From the NCBI GenBank assembly GCA_902482195.1, contig CABSZQ010000010.1, forward strand, positions 1-11,551: 11,551 nt of DNA. Reading direction: 5' to 3'. The translations under genes were made by a program, and so were the position numbers. Of the stretch, positions 7,001-11,551 are shown one piece after another (within the stretch, counting starts at the first letter, position 1; each line of letters begins with the position of its first letter). The notes under the pieces are model-generated. The model was not told where the DNA came from, made no database searches, and saw only the letters and a program-made list of their open reading frames with translations. The DNA comes from an uncultured Haemophilus sp. Its GTDB lineage: Bacteria > Pseudomonadota > Gammaproteobacteria > Enterobacterales > Pasteurellaceae.

Positions 7001-7702
7001 TCAAATTCTTCGACGACGTTGATGGAAACGTTGGCTACTCGATTTACCTTGCAAATTAACCACCGTTTTAGTTTCCACTGGTTTTCGATATGTTCGACGA
7101 TAATGACTTAAAAAATAATGAATGGAACTGGCGAATAAAGCGCCTAATAAAAAGACCACGACAATTTCACCATATAACCGGTGAAAAACTTGATTGATTT
7201 TGTTCTGTGTTGTTTGAGCATATTGGGCGTCAAAGGTCACACGCAAAAAGCCTCGAACCGCGTTATTAGAAGCAGAATAAATAGGCTCAACAATTTGTTG
7301 TGTTGAAAACTCACCTTCATTTTTATGTTCTAGGCCTAGTTGCTCACGAAGGTTGCCTGTATTGGTACTTTGTGCCAATTCTTTACCGTTATAATCATAA
7401 ATAGTCGCATCGAGCACAAAGTTTTCTTTGACTAAATTATCTAAATTTTCGACGAGCTGATCGGATTTCGCATTATTGGTTAATAAAACTGAAAATAAAT
7501 TGGCTTGCTGACGAACCAAAGTATGCGATAAATTCGCTACCTGATTCACACTTGAAAGCTGTGAACCAATCTTAAATTGTTTCACACCAAACAAAATCAC
7601 CGCCATGGCACCGATACAAAGTAGCACGATAAGCCCAAACATCAGTGATTTTTGAAGTTTTTCTTTAATTAATTGCACGTTGTTTTTCCATTTTTTCGCC
7701 AA
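7001..7702 (-). CDS. smp: Smp/YtjB (AhpA-like) membrane protein
   Basis: This protein of up to 233 residues has a single-domain receptor-like layout: a short basic N-terminus, TM1 at about 20-40, a periplasmic domain of about 135 residues, TM2 at about 178-198 and a basic cytoplasmic tail ending in SSSQRFHQRRRRI. The periplasmic segments IYDYNGKELAQS, QQIVEPI and RGFLRVTFD match E. coli Smp (YtjB), the protein encoded divergently from serB. The family is also named after AhpA, reported to cause hemolysis in E. coli; direct toxin activity is not implied. Its molecular function is unknown. The start is uncertain: TTG at 7702 gives 233 residues without a clear Shine-Dalgarno site, and GTG at 7678 gives 225 and keeps TM1. 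Its start is 44 bases from that of serB. Confidence 0.85.
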   Translation of the reverse strand: MAKKWKNNVQLIKEKLQKSLMFGLIVLLCIGAMAVILFGVKQFKIGSQLSSVNQVANLSHTLVRQQANLFSVLLTNNAKSDQLVENLDNLVKENFVLDATIYDYNGKELAQSTNTGNLREQLGLEHKNEGEFSTQQIVEPIYSASNNAVRGFLRVTFDAQYAQTTQNKINQVFHRLYGEIVVVFLLGALFASSIHYFLSHYRRTYRKPVETKTVVNLQGKSSSQRFHQRRRRI

Positions 7703-7746
7703 GATCGGCTAGAATAGATGAGTATTCACAATTTACAGGATTTTCT

Positions 7747-9203
<1,457 letters not shown>

Positions 9204-9210
9204 GAAAACG

Positions 9211-9251
9211 AAAGAGCGGTCAAAAAACACAACATTTTTTGACCGCTCTTT
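9211..9251. terminator. Bidirectional terminator built from a variant uptake-sequence dyad
   Basis: AAAGAGCGGTCAAAAAA (9211-9227) pairs perfectly over 17 bases with 9235-9251 around the loop CACAACA. It lies between the convergent yajQ (ends 9203) and argH (ends 9264) and suits both directions. Each arm has AAGAGCGGT in place of the canonical AAGTGCGGT. Confidence 0.9.
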
Positions 9252-9263
9252 GTATTACGTTAA

Positions 9264-10637
9264 TTAAGCTAATCTCGCTTTTGCTTCTGCAATTGCTTCT
9301 GCCACTCGAAGTGGTGAAACCCCACCTTTCGCACAACGTTTATCTAAACAAGATTGTAGTGAAAGAATGTCATATACATCATCCCCTACTACATCACTGA
9401 ATTGACGGAATTCAGGAATGGTTAAGTCTTCCAAGGCTTTACCTTTTTCAATCGCATAAACCACGGTTTCTCCGACAATATGGTGCGAATCACGGAATGG
9501 TACACCTTTTGCTACAAGGTAATCTGCTAGCTCTGTTGCATTTGAGTAGCCTTTTAAAGCAGCTTCGCGTGTACGGTCGGTATTCACTTTTAACTCATCT
9601 AACACGAAAGTCGCCATATCTACGCAATCTTGCCAGGTATCTAACGCATCAAAGATCCCTTCTTTGTCTTCTTGCATATCTTTGTTATACGCTAACGGTA
9701 AACCTTTTAAGGTCATCAACATACCGGTTAATGCGCCCATGACACGGCCCGCTTTACCACGAATCAATTCACAAGCATCTGGATTTTTCTTTTGTGGCAT
9801 CAAAGATGAACCTGAAGTTACACGATCTGACAACTCCACAAAATTCGCTTCACCACTATTAAAAATGATCATATCTTCTGCGAAACGAGAAAGGTGCGCC
9901 ATACTTAAAGACGCCGTTGAAAGTAATTCCACAATATGGTCACGATCAGAGACGCTATCCAAGCTATTACGCGTCGCAAAAGCAAAACCTAAATCTGATG
10001 CTAATTGTTCACGATCGACCGCATAGGCTGTTCCTGCAAGTGCACCACTGCCTAATGGGCAGCTATTCATGCGTTTATAAGCATCGGCGAGACGTGAATA
10101 ATCACGCTCAAACATTTCCACATAAGCCATACACCAATGGGCAAAAGTAATTGGTTGAGCACGTTGTAAATGAGTATACCCCGGCATCACCGCATCTTGC
10201 GTATTTTCAGCAGTTTGTACCAAGTGGCGTTGAAGATTACGAACAGACTCTTGTAACTCGATTACACGCTGTTTGCACCACATTTTGATATCGAGTGCAA
10301 CTTGGTCATTACGGCTACGACCCGTGTGTAATTTTTTACCTAAATTACCCACTTTATCGATAAGCTTACTTTCTACCCAGCTATGAATATCTTCTGCATC
10401 ATCTTGTAAAATCGCTTGTGGATTTGACCGCACTTCGATTAATAATTCATTTAAGGCAACTTCTAGCTGTTGTTGCTCTTCAGCACTTAATACACCAACG
10501 TTGACTAACGCTTTAGACCAGCCAATAGAGCCATCAATATCTTGCTCTGCCAAACGATAATCAAAACGCAGGCTATCATTAAAATCTTTAAAACGTTTAT
10601 CTGCCGCTTGTGTAAAACGACCACCCCAGAGAGCCAT
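9264..10637 (-). CDS. argH: Argininosuccinate lyase
   Basis: This 457-residue cytoplasmic enzyme of the fumarase/aspartase superfamily splits argininosuccinate into arginine and fumarate, the last step of arginine synthesis. The length equals the E. coli enzyme. Motifs in order: MALWGGRF at the N-terminus, TGRSRNDQ (105-112), [11 protein letters not shown] (152-162) with His156 of the catalytic region, and the superfamily signature [11 protein letters not shown] (276-286) with the mobile-loop serines 277 and 278. GAAGGA lies 6 bases upstream of the ATG. The upstream region holds two ArgR-type boxes over a likely promoter, so repression by arginine is expected. No other arg gene is in the window. 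It is divergent from rho and convergent with yajQ. An exact uptake word is inside at 10427-10435. Confidence 0.98.
   Translation of the reverse strand: MALWGGRFTQAADKRFKDFNDSLRFDYRLAEQDIDGSIGWSKALVNVGVLSAEEQQQLEVALNELLIEVRSNPQAILQDDAEDIHSWVESKLIDKVGNLGKKLHTGRSRNDQVALDIKMWCKQRVIELQESVRNLQRHLVQTAENTQDAVMPGYTHLQRAQPITFAHWCMAYVEMFERDYSRLADAYKRMNSCPLGSGALAGTAYAVDREQLASDLGFAFATRNSLDSVSDRDHIVELLSTASLSMAHLSRFAEDMIIFNSGEANFVELSDRVTSGSSLMPQKKNPDACELIRGKAGRVMGALTGMLMTLKGLPLAYNKDMQEDKEGIFDALDTWQDCVDMATFVLDELKVNTDRTREAALKGYSNATELADYLVAKGVPFRDSHHIVGETVVYAIEKGKALEDLTIPEFRQFSDVVGDDVYDILSLQSCLDKRCAKGGVSPLRVAEAIAEAKARLA
10427..10435 (-). repeat. DNA uptake signal sequence
   Basis: An exact ACCGCACTT preceded by TTTG, matching the extended form (AAGTGCGGTCAAA read on the minus strand). 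It lies in the N-terminal third of argH. Confidence 0.85.
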
Positions 10638-10662
10638 AGGTTATCCTTCTTTTAATATTAAA

Positions 10663-10680
10663 ATTGATTAATTATTCAAT
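10663..10680. promoter_or_regulatory. ARG box 1 (ArgR operator) upstream of argH
   Basis: The 18 bases ATTGATTAATTATTCAAT match the ArgR box consensus (wnTGAATwwwwATTCAnw) at all but one conserved position. The box lies 25 bases upstream of the argH start and overlaps the predicted -10. Confidence 0.72.
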
Positions 10681-10707
10681 TATCACGCATAATTAATCAA
10701 CATGCAA
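10679..10707 (-). promoter_or_regulatory. Predicted argH promoter
   Basis: On the minus strand, -35 TTGCAT (10702-10707, weak) and -10 GATAAT (10679-10684, 5 of 6) have a 17-base spacer. Both ARG boxes overlap it, which would let ArgR block RNA polymerase. Confidence 0.5.
10684..10701. promoter_or_regulatory. ARG box 2 (weaker ArgR half of the operator)
   Basis: An 18-base segment with core GCATAATTAATCA matches the ARG consensus less well (three conserved positions differ). It lies exactly 3 bases after box 1, the usual spacing for paired boxes bound by one ArgR hexamer. Confidence 0.55.
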
Positions 10708-10867
10708 TAATAATCTCTATATCGTCCGCTATTTTACCCTGTTTTTTCTAACAAAAACTAGACAGTACTGCATTTTAGTGGTAATTTACGCAGCATTCTT
10801 AAGGGCATTGCCCACCATTCAAACAATTCAGTATTATCAACTCTTATTAGTTCCAACATTATTAATT
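10702..10867. promoter_or_regulatory. rho-side half of the argH-rho divergent region
   Basis: No gene is present here. Two candidate rho promoters are seen on the plus strand. The first is TAGACA (10759-10764) with TAATTT (10782-10787), 17 bases apart. The second is TTGCCC (10808-10813) with TATTAT (10832-10837), 18 bases apart. A small GGGC-ATT-GCCC hairpin sits at 10803-10813. The only upstream ATG (10702) stops after two codons, so there is no rhoL-like leader peptide. There is no clear Shine-Dalgarno site before the rho ATG. Either promoter is a weak prediction. Confidence 0.35.
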
Positions 10868-11551
10868 ATGCATCTTACAGAACTTAAAAACACGCCTGTT
10901 TCTGATCTTGTGAAACTTGGCGAAGAACAAATGGGTTTGGAAAATCTTGCCCGTTTACGTAAACAAGATATTGTTTTTGCTATTTTGAAACAGCACGCCA
11001 AGAGCGGTGAAGACATTTTTGGCGGCGGCGTATTGGAGATTTTACCCGACGGTTTCGGTTTCTTACGCTCCGCAGATAGTTCCTACCTTGCTGGTCCTGA
11101 TGACATCTACGTTTCCCCAAGTCAAATTCGTCGTTTCAATCTACAAACTGGTGATAAAATCGAAGGCAAAATCCGTCCACCAAAAGAAGGCGAACGTTAT
11201 TTTGCACTTTTAAAAGTCGATCAAGTCAACGATGACAAACCTGAAGTCTCTCGTAGCAAAATCCTTTTCGAAAACTTAACCCCATTACACGCAAATTCTC
11301 GTTTAAGAATGGAACGTGGTAATGGTTCAACCGAAGACTTAACTGCGCGTATTTTGGATTTAGCCTCTCCGATTGGTAAAGGTCAGCGTGGTCTTATCGT
11401 GGCTCCACCAAAAGCTGGTAAAACCATGTTGCTACAAAATATTGCACAAAGCATCACGCACAACTACCCTGAATGTGAACTTATTGTGCTTTTAATCGAT
11501 GAGCGTCCAGAAGAAGTAACGGAAATGCAACGTTCGGTAAAAGGTGAAGTG
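10868..11551 (+). CDS. rho: Transcription termination factor Rho (N-terminal 228 residues, cut by window end)
   Basis: This is the start of the hexameric RNA-dependent ATPase/helicase that ends transcription and releases RNA. The reading frame runs open from ATG 10868 to the window edge. The protein begins [20 protein letters not shown] and tracks E. coli Rho almost residue for residue with one inserted residue near position 20. Visible parts: the N-terminal helix bundle; the cold-shock-like primary RNA-binding domain with RNP1 DGFGFLR (61-67); the Walker A loop APPKAGKT (179-186); and LLIDERPEE (208-216) with the catalytic Glu212. The rest of the ATPase domain (Walker B, Q and R loops, arginine finger), about 190 residues, lies beyond the window. 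No good ribosome-binding site precedes the ATG. AAGAGCGGT, one mismatch from the uptake word, occurs at 11000-11008. Confidence 0.97.
   Translation, partial: MHLTELKNTPVSDLVKLGEEQMGLENLARLRKQDIVFAILKQHAKSGEDIFGGGVLEILPDGFGFLRSADSSYLAGPDDIYVSPSQIRRFNLQTGDKIEGKIRPPKEGERYFALLKVDQVNDDKPEVSRSKILFENLTPLHANSRLRMERGNGSTEDLTARILDLASPIGKGQRGLIVAPPKAGKTMLLQNIAQSITHNYPECELIVLLIDERPEEVTEMQRSVKGEV

Noticed and set aside
9664..10026. 120-residue plus-strand ORF opposite argH
   Set aside because: It is fully antisense to a highly conserved argH, with no ribosome site and codon use imposed by the real gene.

Overview
The window looks like chromosomal DNA of a Haemophilus-type member of the Pasteurellaceae. 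The evidence is a moderately AT-rich sequence, proteins that closely match the H. influenzae/E. coli versions of housekeeping enzymes, and seven exact copies of the H. influenzae-type DNA uptake word AAGTGCGGT/ACCGCACTT. Several one-mismatch copies (AAGAGCGGT) are also present. The species cannot be fixed from the sequence alone.

Layout: (1) 1-2397, a Fur-box-preceded TonB-dependent outer-membrane receptor of the heme/hemoglobin/transferrin type, ending at a strong two-way terminator. (2) 2463-2786, the ribosome hibernation factor raiA on the minus strand, with its own promoter and a structured leader. (3) 3028-4398, a sodium:alanine/glycine symporter on the minus strand, preceded by a tandem glycine riboswitch at about 4482-4692, a promoter at 4745-4773 and a possible Shine-Dalgarno-masking helix. 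(4) 4823-4903, two consecutive hairpin terminators, one built from an inverted pair of uptake sequences. (5) 4918-6915 transketolase and 7001-7702 an Smp/YtjB-type membrane protein, both minus strand. (6) 7747-9203, serB and yajQ on the plus strand, diverging from smp as serB and smp do in enterobacteria, and closed by another inverted uptake-sequence-like terminator. (7) 9264-10637, argH on the minus strand, with two ArgR-type operator boxes over a likely promoter. (8) 10868 to the end, the first 228 codons of rho, cut by the window edge.

The genes are mostly core metabolism and information processing: the pentose phosphate pathway (tkt), the last step of serine synthesis (serB), the last step of arginine synthesis (argH), amino-acid uptake under glycine control, ribosome hibernation and transcription termination. 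The receptor is the only accessory-type gene and fits iron or heme scavenging by a host-associated bacterium.

I found no sign of a previously undescribed multi-gene system, mobile element, CRISPR array, rRNA or tRNA. The interesting material is regulatory: the tandem glycine riboswitch with an extra GNRA-capped hairpin in its first aptamer and a helix that could mask the start site, the ARG boxes in front of argH, the Fur box, and the repeated use of uptake-sequence dyads as terminators, including a one-base variant form.
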